46,208 nucleotides of DNA, from positions 1 to 46,208 of IMG/VR virus record IMGVR_UViG_3300017969_000022, one strand, 5' to 3'. The translations under genes were made by a program, and so were the position numbers. The number at the start of each line of letters is the position of its first letter. The stretch's first letter is position 1. The notes beneath the pieces are model-generated. The model was not told where the DNA came from, made no database searches, and was given only the letters and a program-made list of their open reading frames with translations. The DNA is from a virus. Below are positions 1 to 7,383 of the stretch, one piece after another.

Positions 1-1
1 A

Positions 2-1204
2 ACAATAGATGATACGATTGTATCAGAAGCCTTGCTTGAGAGATATATACAGGGTCCAAGAAATGAGCTTAGATCAAATGGCTTTATAAGAGGTTTTGAA
101 ATATCTGGACTGACAGTTTCATCTGGTGTTGCAACTTTTAATATCAATGCTGGCATTGCTATAATAAATGGAATAAGAATTGAGTTTTTAGGAAAAGAAG
201 GTGTTACATTTGATTATTCTTCCGGATCTACCGATAGCTTTTATATAGCAATAGATAATAGCGGGTGCATAAAGATATCAAATGAAGTTGATAAAACAGG
301 TGGCACCAACTATGTGTCACCGCTTTCTGTTGAAACCAATCTTCATATTGCCTATTATAACTCTAACGATTCAGAATTATATGATCTAAGATTTTTTATA
401 GATAGAGTTGATTATACACTTTTAAATCAACTTATAGTTTCTCCGGAAAAACATTTTGGGCATTTTAGCGATTTATATAGTGCCGTTAAGTATTGCGAGA
501 TTTTCTCAAAAATATTTAAAAATCAAAAGAAGCCAAAGATTATTTTGGCGCCCGGCATTCATGAAGTAAACCAAAAAATCACTATTGATTTTGATTTGGA
601 AATAGAGGGAGCCGGCCCAGAAAGCATAGTTCAAAGAGGGCCTGACTATACAATTAGTGCAAACAGAACTCTTTTTCAAATCGGCAATGAATTTGGAAAA
701 AATAATTTTATATATGGCGTAAAGCTATCAAACTTTACTTACGAAGGATCTGACGGAGATAGCTCATCTTCTGGTGGTTCTCCGACAATAGTTATCAGCC
801 ATAATCTAGCCAACTTAAATAATTCTGAAATTGCAGCGTTCTTTATTGATAATGTAAGATTCTCGACGCCAAGTTATGGTCCAGGGCTTGGAAACAATTG
901 GGTTGAACTAATCTCAATTGGAACGCCCGGCAATACTGGCCTATTAAATCCTATATTTCAAAATGTATCCATAACAAATTGTTACTTTAAAAATTTCGGG
1001 TCGTATATTCCGGCCTCCGTCCTGCATGGTGCTGTTTGGTGCGTTAACACTGATCCTTCAGCTCAATATAAAAACATTATAGTTTCGAATTGCATTAGAG
1101 ATTTAACTACATTTGACACCTTCACATATATCCCAAACTTTCTATACGTCCCTTCCATTCTTGCGACTTCTGTAATGGAGGTAAATAATGTCTCAATCGA
1201 ATAA
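2..1204 (+). CDS. Tail fibre/tailspike-like protein, 5'-truncated by window
   Basis: The reading frame is open to the first bases, so the gene begins upstream; the TTG at 32 is most likely an internal leucine codon. About 400 residues are visible. An N-terminal beta-rich part reads like a fibre head or linker (a GFEI..LTV segment, then INAGIAIINGIRIEF). From about residue 150 there is a pattern typical of right-handed beta-helix (pectin-lyase-like) proteins: a DLYSAVKYC segment, then KIILAPGIHEV and LEIEGAGPESIV, followed by repeated short hydrophobic strands separated by N/S/G turns. Many phage tailspikes and fibres use this fold to bind or cut surface polysaccharide. No catalytic residues can be assigned, so binding rather than hydrolysis is equally possible. 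It lies directly upstream of two small proteins and the neck/sheath genes. Its last 17 bases overlap the next gene, indicating translational coupling. The fold is an inference from sequence pattern. Confidence 0.6.
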   Translation, partial: TIDDTIVSEALLERYIQGPRNELRSNGFIRGFEISGLTVSSGVATFNINAGIAIINGIRIEFLGKEGVTFDYSSGSTDSFYIAIDNSGCIKISNEVDKTGGTNYVSPLSVETNLHIAYYNSNDSELYDLRFFIDRVDYTLLNQLIVSPEKHFGHFSDLYSAVKYCEIFSKIFKNQKKPKIILAPGIHEVNQKITIDFDLEIEGAGPESIVQRGPDYTISANRTLFQIGNEFGKNNFIYGVKLSNFTYEGSDGDSSSSGGSPTIVISHNLANLNNSEIAAFFIDNVRFSTPSYGPGLGNNWVELISIGTPGNTGLLNPIFQNVSITNCYFKNFGSYIPASVLHGAVWCVNTDPSAQYKNIIVSNCIRDLTTFDTFTYIPNFLYVPSILATSVMEVNNVSIE

Positions 1205-1646
1205 TAGAGAAAAGTCTGCAATAGATGCCATTTATGATATGGAAAAAAAGCTAACAGATTTAGAAAAGAAAATTAAGGCAAGCGAGGGAAAACTTGATCT
1301 GCTTTTAGCCAAAGTAGATAAGCTTGGTAAGCAAGCCCCTGTTGTTAAGATAGATAGTACTCCAGCTCCGGTTAGTCAACAAAAAGTTGGAAAATTAGTT
1401 CTTGGGGCGGTAAAAGTATTTGGATATATTGTTAATAAGTCCAAAATGCCACTCGTTGCAGTTCAGGTAAAGATATATGATGAAAAAAATGAACTAATAA
1501 AAGACATAAAAACAAATGACGATGGCTACTGGGAGGTTAGATTACCTGCGGGCAGATACGGCGTAGAATATCTGCACAAAAACTTTAAGCCTCTTAATAA
1601 GGTAATAGAGTTTGGAAAAGAATCCAAAACTTATGAAGTAAGGTAA
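1188..1646 (+). CDS. Small coiled-coil protein with carboxypeptidase-regulatory-like beta-sandwich
   Basis: 152 residues. The ATG at 1188 follows a good GGAGG ribosome-binding site (about 1175-1179) inside the end of the preceding fibre gene, so the two are translationally coupled. Residues about 15-48 are a charged heptad-like helix (MEKKLTDLEKKIKASEGKL onward), probably a coiled coil that trimerises or dimerises. After a P/V/S linker, residues about 75-152 match the pattern of a transthyretin/carboxypeptidase-regulatory-like domain: VFGYIVNKSKMPLVAVQVKI, then DDGYWEVRLPAGRYGVEYLH. This is an Ig-like extracellular beta-sandwich seen in surface proteins and some phage fibres. With the upstream fibre gene it is most likely a fibre-associated or fibre-tip protein. 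The domain call rests on the characteristic GxW/LPAGxY strand-turn pattern; the role is inferred from position. Confidence 0.55.
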   Translation: MSQSNNREKSAIDAIYDMEKKLTDLEKKIKASEGKLDLLLAKVDKLGKQAPVVKIDSTPAPVSQQKVGKLVLGAVKVFGYIVNKSKMPLVAVQVKIYDEKNELIKDIKTNDDGYWEVRLPAGRYGVEYLHKNFKPLNKVIEFGKESKTYEVR

Positions 1647-1648
1647 TC

Positions 1649-2008
1649 ATGTTCGTTATAAGATTTTATGATAAGCATTTTAAAGAAAATGCGGTCTTAA
1701 ATAAAACTATAGGCAAGCTATCATCGCTTGTTAAAAGCAAAAGAAAATCTAAAACAAAAATAATAAAAGATTCAAATTGCGTAGAGATTATTTCTGGTAA
1801 TTTAAATGCGTCTAATATAGATAATGAAGTTGTAGTTGAGCTTACTGTAAAAAAGATATTAAGAATATCTGAGGAGCAACTAAAATCAAAAAGTGAGTTG
1901 GATCGTTTTATAAAAGAAATAGAAAACTTTTGTAATCAAGCATCTGAAATTGAAGATGTAAAATATTTGCCGCTAAACTTTAGAGATAAAGAAAACAGGC
2001 TAAAATAA
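1649..2008 (+). CDS. Hypothetical protein, 119 aa
   Basis: Not recognised. It starts three bases after the previous stop codon, with an AAGGT-type ribosome-binding site overlapping the end of that gene, so it belongs to the same transcription unit. The protein is lysine-rich with a basic stretch at about residues 26-40 (KLSSLVKSKRKSKTKIIK), then alternating beta strands (NCVEIISGN, VVVELTVKKI) and an acidic C-terminal helix (ELDRFIKEIENFC). There is no signal peptide or membrane segment. Its place between a fibre-like module and the tail-terminator candidate suggests a small tail or neck accessory protein, but nothing in the sequence proves that. Confidence 0.6.
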   Translation: MFVIRFYDKHFKENAVLNKTIGKLSSLVKSKRKSKTKIIKDSNCVEIISGNLNASNIDNEVVVELTVKKILRISEEQLKSKSELDRFIKEIENFCNQASEIEDVKYLPLNFRDKENRLK

Positions 2009-2020
2009 GCAGGATATAAA

Positions 2021-2827
2021 ATGATAGATCAGCAAAATCTAGCAGGAACAGGGCTAAATGGTGACCACATTGTTTACTCTAGCTTTTTCGCTGATAATTA
2101 TGTTGTTCAACAAACTGCTATCGTCCATCCAAAGGCCCTGCTTATAGATGGATTAAGAAAAATATTCCAAAATGATTCTGTATTTACATACAGAGATGAT
2201 GAATATGGTTATCCGCTTACACCAGATCTAACAGGTCTCGATGTTGATTCGGAATTAACTACAAAGATTCTCATATCAGATACCTTTAGATATGAGGTTA
2301 AGTTTTTCCCGGCTATTTTAATTAAGTCAAATGGCGGGTCCTATAAGCCTATCTCATTCAATCAGAATATGACATATAAATACAGAACTGATGTTATTGA
2401 GAATGAGTATGGTGCAAGAAAAGTTATTAGCACACCGACCCATCGAGTTTATACGGGGCGGTGGGAGCTTAGGTTTGATGTTCAGATATATTCGGAAAGC
2501 CAGGCTGAGCTGCAAGAGCTTACCGATATTGTATCGCTTGCTTTACAATATTCACTTTGGAATGAGCTTAGGGCAAATGGATTATTTATAAGCAATCTAT
2601 CAATTGGTGGAGAATCTGCTGAATCATATGCTAATGATTATGTATATAATACGGCAATATCACTTACAACTTTATCTGAGTGGAGAGTGGAAGTCCCTAT
2701 AGAAAATATCGTTGAAAAAATAGCTTTTACACTCGAACCAACATGGCACCCAATACCTGGAATTAAAACCAATGGCGACTCGTTATCGAGAAGGTTTAGT
2801 GAAATAGTTGATTTAACGGAAATTTAA
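2021..2827 (+). CDS. Candidate tail terminator / sheath-stabilising protein
   Basis: 268 residues, ATG at 2021 preceded by an AGGA motif. The order upstream of sheath and tube matches that of neck and tail-completion genes in contractile phages (T4 gp15 lies upstream of gp18 and gp19). Within the protein, residues about 89-110 (FRYEVKFFPAILIKSNGG) and about 142-175 (TGRWELRFDVQIYSES followed by a helix AELQELTDIVSLAL) give the mixed strand-helix-strand pattern seen in tail-terminator folds, where a ring caps the tube and the last sheath ring. The C-terminal part is again beta (WRVEVPIENIVEKIAFTLEP). There is no signal peptide. The identification rests on position and general pattern, not on a diagnostic motif; another neck protein is the main alternative. 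Confidence 0.45.
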   Translation: MIDQQNLAGTGLNGDHIVYSSFFADNYVVQQTAIVHPKALLIDGLRKIFQNDSVFTYRDDEYGYPLTPDLTGLDVDSELTTKILISDTFRYEVKFFPAILIKSNGGSYKPISFNQNMTYKYRTDVIENEYGARKVISTPTHRVYTGRWELRFDVQIYSESQAELQELTDIVSLALQYSLWNELRANGLFISNLSIGGESAESYANDYVYNTAISLTTLSEWRVEVPIENIVEKIAFTLEPTWHPIPGIKTNGDSLSRRFSEIVDLTEI

Positions 2828-2828
2828 A

Positions 2829-2885
2829 ATGAAACTACTAATAATAAACAATTTGATGTCATATACTATATGCGGAGGATTTTAA
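2829..2885 (+). CDS. Possible 18-codon leader peptide ORF before the sheath gene
   Basis: The 58-base gap between the terminator candidate and the sheath gene holds an exact small ORF: ATG at 2829, 18 codons (MKLLIINNLMSYTICGGF), and TAA at 2883-2885 directly abutting the sheath ATG at 2886. The sheath ribosome-binding site GGAGG (2874-2878) lies inside its last codons, so ribosomes translating it would end on the sheath start. Its own upstream ribosome-binding site is weak (GGAAA about 7 bases upstream). It could be a translational-coupling leader, a real micropeptide, or chance; short ORFs of this size are common in AT-rich DNA. Confidence 0.22.
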   Translation: MKLLIINNLMSYTICGGF

Positions 2886-5800
2886 ATGGCTAACATACCT
2901 GGAGTATCAGGATTCATACAGCCCGGAGCTTTTGCCAGAGATAGGGTTATCTCCAGGGGCGTATCTATTCCTGGTGGAATTAGAATAGTTTGCGTAATGG
3001 GCGAAGGCCTAAGGGAAGAGACTGTCATAGAGTCTGCCGCAGGCTCTGGTCAGGATGGAAGCGCTGATTGCAGTCCTACCGGAAGCGCTGATGGAAGATT
3101 TTTTAGACTCCAAAATTGGCCAGTCGTAAGCGGAAGAACCGAGCTTAGGCTAAATGGTACTCTTCTTTTCGGAAAGGAAGAAGACATAGATGCTAGCGGC
3201 GTTTCTACCCCCTTCGATTTCAGGCTTGACCCAACAACTGGCTGTATCGAGCTTAGGGGTGCATCAATTGGAGATCAAGACGGAAAAGGATATTCTGCCT
3301 CTTCATCAAATATAGGAAATGGAATTATTGTTGAAAACGATCTTTGTGATCCATTCATTACTCTTGATATCTTGGATGACTCCGCTCCAAGTGAGAGATG
3401 GACCATAAAGTGCGTCTCGGTTGTAAGAGACTCGAATGGTGATCCAATTCCTGGGCTATCTACATTCACCGCAACCGGATCAATCTCTGGCCAAATCTAC
3501 GATGACTCTGGCGCTCCAATAACATTTACTAGCGGTTACTTTACCAGTAGCGCTGGTGCTGTATCAGGAAACGTATCAGAGTGCGATGATGGATTCACCG
3601 TTGCATATGGTGATAATTCCGGAATGGCCTTCCCGAAGGGCGTGGTCAGAATGAGGGATGGAGATACCTCTCTGGATACCTCAAATACATTCGTTGTGCC
3701 TGGAGCGGACCTTGTATCGCAGGGCCAGGCTCTCCCTGGAGACTTCCTGTGTCTCGATGGTTATGCTGGTCACGAAATCGAGTCAATTGAGTATGATGGC
3801 ACGCTTAATGAGACAACGATTACGGTTATATCTGATAGCCTAGGTCCCGCAGACCCGGCGTGGGGAGAGGAGCCTGATGATGAGTTAGACTGGGCCATTA
3901 AGGCAACAAATATCCTTATTGACGACGATTCTGTTGTCCATGATGAGCTAACTGGTGAACCTCTTACGCAAGGAAACTTTACAGCAGGGGATATCGGAAA
4001 AACCGTTCTTATTTGCCCGGGCGCAAACTTCGGCGGCGGCAGATTTGTTATTACCGATGTAACATCCACTCGGCGTGTAAGACTTGTTTCTCTAGAGGAT
4101 GAAACAGCATCATTTGATGACATTGAGGGGGTCGGCGCTACTGGTCTTGCGGATACAGGCTTGACATTCCACCTGCTTCAGAACAACGGTCTACTTCTTC
4201 TCGGTATCGAGGAGGGCGGAACACCGTTTGAGGTGGGGGACAAGTTCTTTGTCGATGTAAGCTCTAGGGCGCTTGCTCAGGGCGATAACTTAGTGGCCAA
4301 GTATATTTATGAATTAGATCTTAATGATCCTCAGTTCTTCACTGAGGCAAATGATCTGTTTACCAAGCACGGCGCCGTAACCGAAACAAATACGTTGTCC
4401 CTTGGCGCTCAGTTAGCTCTTGAGAACGGCGCTCCTGGTGTGTTAGCCGTTCAGTGTAAGCCGCCTGTTCCACGCAGAACCTCAGCAACCCTTCTTGAGG
4501 AAAGAGATTCTCTTGGAAATGGAGGCTTCTCCTCCTGCTATGATTCAGGAACAAGCTCTGCTGATGCATGTGGCGTTGATGACCTTAGGTTTGTTATCCC
4601 AAGGCCGATTGAGGGGCTTAGGAATGGTAGGCCTGATGCCGATTCAAGAGTAAATATATTTGTTATAAGAGATGGCAAAGAGACTCAGGTTTTCCCAAAT
4701 AAAGTTGGATTCTATAACTCTCAGCTAGAGACAGATATTCAGCAGGGACAGTGGATTGGAAGCTCTGATAACGCCTTCTCATATACTATTGTTAACTCTG
4801 AGCTAGATATTGTTGCTAATGGTGTAGACGGAACACTAGACGCAACTGCTGGCCAGGAATTCTTCTCTACTCCTGAGATAGACTTTGATGGAGCAAATGC
4901 TGGAAACGTAATTGTTATAACTAGCATGGAGGACTCCTCCGGAACAGTATACACCTCTGTTGAAGAGATATCTGAGCAGCTTTTCGGTGTTGTTCTCGGA
5001 ACACCATCAGTCGAGCTTCTCATAGACTCAGTTCAAGATGATTCGCTTGTTTATGTATCTGCTGAAAATGGCGATCCACTAAACCTTCAGAGCACATACA
5101 CTGACGTGCAATTCTTCATAAAAGATCCTGCTAATTCTAATGCTGATGATGCCTCCCTGCTCCTTCACAAAGATCTTGTTTCAAGCGGAGTAATTAGGGA
5201 GGGCGATGGACTTAGAATTTCTTATGTTGATGAAAATGACGCAGACTTCTTTGATACAAACTGGTTTGAGGCACTAGAGGCTTTGGAGGCTGCCGAAGCG
5301 CAGATCGTTGTTCCGTTGCCAAGCCAGGCTATGTCCTCTATCTTTAGAGCAACTGTTAACCACTGCGAGAATATGAGTTCAATTATAAATAGGAAAGAAA
5401 GAGTAGCATTTATTGGCGCTCAAATGGGGGTTACGCCCGCTGCAATTATCGGTACCGAAGAAGTTGCCGTTGAAGATATTGGGGTGATTGAAGGCATCCA
5501 GGGAGATGATCCAGAGGAAGTTCTGGCCGGCAATACCGAGGACCTTGTCAACTTTAAATTGAGCGATAACTACACTAGCAACAGGTGCGTCTACTTCTAT
5601 CCAGATGAGATTGTTAGAAGTATTAATGGAACAAATGTTGCTTTGCACGGCTTCTTTGCAGCCGCTGCAGCCGCCGGATATCTATCGGCCAGACAAAACG
5701 TAGCAATACCTTTGACTAACAAGACTTTATCTGGGTTCTCCCTAACTAGAGACAAGGTTTACAGGCCAATAACCCAGAACCAGATCGGTGCGGTCGGAGC

Positions 5801-6167
5801 GACTCTCCTACAGCCAGTTTCTGGCGGAGCAAGGGTTCTTGCCGGAAGAACAACAAGTCAATCCGGTTTCGTTGAGGATGAGGAGATTTCAATAATCTTT
5901 ATTAGAGACTTCGTTAAGAAAACTTTAAGAAACTCTCTCGCAGGATTTATTGGAGGGGTTCAGAATCCCGATACAAACTTGCTTATCTCTAATAGAACAA
6001 AGTCTATTATGTCAGGATTAGTTGGTCAAGGATTAGTAACTTTCTTTGACAATATTAAGGTTGAGCAGGATAAGGTTGATCCAAGGCAAATTAATGTCTT
6101 CTTAAGATTTACTCCAGCTTATCCGATTAATTACATATTTATCGATATAGAAGTTGGAATTATATAA
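2886..6167 (+). CDS. Contractile tail sheath protein (oversized, with inserted domains)
   Basis: 1093 residues, far longer than T4 gp18 (659) or Mu-type sheaths (about 500). The start is fixed by GGAGG seven bases before the ATG. The N-terminus (PGVSGFIQPGAFARDRVISR) and the C-terminal 260 residues read as sheath: SIINRKERVAFIGAQMGVTP near residue 830, then CVYFYPDEIV, HGFFAAAAAAGYLSA, VAIPLTNKTLSGF, EEISIIFIRDFVKKTLRNS and the final beta arm VFLRFTPAYPINYIFIDIEV. This C-terminal domain makes the handshake contacts between sheath subunits around the tube. A core-like stretch (FTKHGAVTETNTLSLGAQLA) sits near residue 490. Residues about 60-480 and 540-800 look like surface insertions and include two GD/GK beta modules at about 271-340 and 358-432. 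It is richer in G+C than most of the window, consistent with very high expression. The tail tube gene follows after 14 bases. Confidence 0.92.
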   Translation: MANIPGVSGFIQPGAFARDRVISRGVSIPGGIRIVCVMGEGLREETVIESAAGSGQDGSADCSPTGSADGRFFRLQNWPVVSGRTELRLNGTLLFGKEEDIDASGVSTPFDFRLDPTTGCIELRGASIGDQDGKGYSASSSNIGNGIIVENDLCDPFITLDILDDSAPSERWTIKCVSVVRDSNGDPIPGLSTFTATGSISGQIYDDSGAPITFTSGYFTSSAGAVSGNVSECDDGFTVAYGDNSGMAFPKGVVRMRDGDTSLDTSNTFVVPGADLVSQGQALPGDFLCLDGYAGHEIESIEYDGTLNETTITVISDSLGPADPAWGEEPDDELDWAIKATNILIDDDSVVHDELTGEPLTQGNFTAGDIGKTVLICPGANFGGGRFVITDVTSTRRVRLVSLEDETASFDDIEGVGATGLADTGLTFHLLQNNGLLLLGIEEGGTPFEVGDKFFVDVSSRALAQGDNLVAKYIYELDLNDPQFFTEANDLFTKHGAVTETNTLSLGAQLALENGAPGVLAVQCKPPVPRRTSATLLEERDSLGNGGFSSCYDSGTSSADACGVDDLRFVIPRPIEGLRNGRPDADSRVNIFVIRDGKETQVFPNKVGFYNSQLETDIQQGQWIGSSDNAFSYTIVNSELDIVANGVDGTLDATAGQEFFSTPEIDFDGANAGNVIVITSMEDSSGTVYTSVEEISEQLFGVVLGTPSVELLIDSVQDDSLVYVSAENGDPLNLQSTYTDVQFFIKDPANSNADDASLLLHKDLVSSGVIREGDGLRISYVDENDADFFDTNWFEALEALEAAEAQIVVPLPSQAMSSIFRATVNHCENMSSIINRKERVAFIGAQMGVTPAAIIGTEEVAVEDIGVIEGIQGDDPEEVLAGNTEDLVNFKLSDNYTSNRCVYFYPDEIVRSINGTNVALHGFFAAAAAAGYLSARQNVAIPLTNKTLSGFSLTRDKVYRPITQNQIGAVGATLLQPVSGGARVLAGRTTSQSGFVEDEEISIIFIRDFVKKTLRNSLAGFIGGVQNPDTNLLISNRTKSIMSGLVGQGLVTFFDNIKVEQDKVDPRQINVFLRFTPAYPINYIFIDIEVGII

Positions 6168-6181
6168 TATAGGAGAATATA

Positions 6182-6811
6182 ATGGCTGAGTATCCAAATA
6201 CAGGAACTATTTTTGACAATCCAGATAATGGAAGTAAGACCAGAACGGCTCTTTCTACCCAGATTGTTGTCTATGTAGAGGGTGAGCCAGTAGGCGCCAT
6301 ACAAACATTCCAAGAGTCACAGTCACGCGCAATAAAACAGATTTCAGAAGTTGGCACGGATGGTATAATTGAGAATGTTCCACAGTCGCCAGCCAAGGTA
6401 ACCCTTACTATTAACAGAATTGTTTTTGATGGCTTATCGCTGCCAGAGGCCTTCTCTAGAGGATTTAGAAATATTCACGCACAAAGAATTCCTTTTGATA
6501 TAGTTGTTATAGATAAATTTACCGGAGATGGTGATAACGCAGTTGTAACAACTTACCATAATTGTTTCTTTTCTCAGCTAGGAAAAAACTATCAGGTTTC
6601 AGACTATACCATTCAGGAGAATGCAACAGTCATGCCGGAATTTATTTCAACCACTAGAGCTGGCGGACCTGTTGCTGATAGCCAGGGTGTTAACGGTGGC
6701 AGAGAGATTCCTGGCAGACAAGTTGACTCTGTTGAGCAATCTGCTGACACAGGAACTAGGCGCGGCCCGCTTGATTTTGCTGGACTAATTTCTGCTGCAT
6801 ATGGCAGCTAA
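6182..6811 (+). CDS. Tail tube protein
   Basis: 209 residues, ATG preceded by AGGAG. It directly follows the sheath, the standard order in contractile phages. The body carries the tube-family pattern: VVYVEGEPVGAIQTFQESQS, then RAIKQISEVGTDGIIENVPQ, VTLTINRIVFDGLSLPEAFS and PFDIVVIDKF. This is the beta-barrel with a long loop that stacks as hexameric rings to form the DNA conduit. The length is close to the usual 160-200 residues of gp19-like tubes; the extra C-terminal 40 residues (from about STTRAGGPVADSQ) are G/S/R-rich and probably flexible. The gene is closed by a strong intrinsic terminator about 20 bases downstream, so sheath and tube form the end of one transcription unit. Codon use is similar to the sheath gene. 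Confidence 0.88.
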   Translation: MAEYPNTGTIFDNPDNGSKTRTALSTQIVVYVEGEPVGAIQTFQESQSRAIKQISEVGTDGIIENVPQSPAKVTLTINRIVFDGLSLPEAFSRGFRNIHAQRIPFDIVVIDKFTGDGDNAVVTTYHNCFFSQLGKNYQVSDYTIQENATVMPEFISTTRAGGPVADSQGVNGGREIPGRQVDSVEQSADTGTRRGPLDFAGLISAAYGS

Positions 6812-6832
6812 ATTTAGTATAAATAATTAATT

Positions 6833-6866
6833 AAAGCATCATACATTTGTATGATGCTTTTTCTTT
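6833..6866 (+). terminator. Intrinsic terminator after the tail tube gene
   Basis: A perfect 12-bp stem (AAAGCATCATAC at 6833-6844 with GTATGATGCTTT at 6849-6860), a 4-base loop (ATTT) and a following T-rich run (TTCTTT, to 6866). It lies 21 bases after the tube stop codon. A Rho-independent terminator here separates the highly expressed sheath/tube pair from the chaperone and tape-measure genes, which are needed in smaller amounts. Confidence 0.87.
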
Positions 6867-6872
6867 ATGCGG

Positions 6873-6878
6873 TATAAT
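6873..6878 (+). promoter_or_regulatory. Candidate -10 box (TATAAT) before the chaperone gene
   Basis: A perfect TATAAT just after the terminator, 19 bases before the chaperone start codon. A start site about seven bases further would leave room for the GGAGAAG ribosome-binding site at 6889-6895. I see no good TTGACA-like -35 element at the usual spacing, so this may be a phage-type or extended promoter, or chance in AT-rich DNA. Its position right after a terminator is what makes it credible. Confidence 0.4.
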
Positions 6879-6897
6879 AACTTAAAATGGAGAAGAA

Positions 6898-7383
6898 ATG
6901 CCAAAAGTTAAAGCAAGTTTATCTGAAAATAATAGAATGGAAGAAATGAAAAGTTTATTAGAAGATACCGGTAGCACAAAAGAAGAATCTACTGAAAATA
7001 ATGAAAACTATATAGCTGATTTAAAAAATCTTATATTATTAGGCAGACTTGTTCATACTTTCAAAATAAATGGATTTGAGTTTGAAATAGCCACTTTATC
7101 TGTAAATGAGCAATCGGATGTAATGAGACATCTTATGAAGCAAGAGGATATGGAAAGAGTTCTTAACTCAAAATCTATAGCTCTTGCCTATTGCATCAAA
7201 AAGATAAACTCCGTTCCACTCTCTGATTTATCAGCAGAACATGAAGGGGATGACGTTTATGAGAAAAACGTATCATTCATACTAAATATGCAGGCTCTAT
7301 TAGTTGATAAAATATTCTCAGAATATGAAGAGTTAACGAAAAGAGCCTCAGAAAAGGTAGGCTTTGAAGCTGTAAAAAAATAG
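6898..7383 (+). CDS. Tail assembly chaperone, short form (G-like)
   Basis: 161 residues ending at TAG 7381-7383. Residues about 48-115 follow the tail-assembly-chaperone pattern: VHTFKINGFEFEIATLSVNE, a helix with SDVMRHLMKQEDMER, then KSIALAYCIKKINSVPLSDL. The first 45 residues are acidic, S/E/N-rich and probably disordered. The gene sits between the tail tube and the tape measure, the same place as lambda G/GT and equivalents in many phages. There the short product binds the tape measure and the frameshifted long product recruits tube subunits. Its last sense codons form the slippery run A AAA AAA, so a fraction of ribosomes should continue in the -1 frame. GGAGAAG precedes the ATG. Confidence 0.8.
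   Translation: MPKVKASLSENNRMEEMKSLLEDTGSTKEESTENNENYIADLKNLILLGRLVHTFKINGFEFEIATLSVNEQSDVMRHLMKQEDMERVLNSKSIALAYCIKKINSVPLSDLSAEHEGDDVYEKNVSFILNMQALLVDKIFSEYEELTKRASEKVGFEAVKK

Noticed and set aside
3770-4123. 117-residue open frame on the - strand within the sheath gene
   Set aside because: Shadow of the sheath reading frame; S/V/P-rich and no start signals.
6818-6825. TATAAATA as a T4-type late promoter
   Set aside because: Identical to the T4 late core, but a transcript would begin within the terminator hairpin at 6833-6860; the TATAAT at 6873 is the more sensible candidate.
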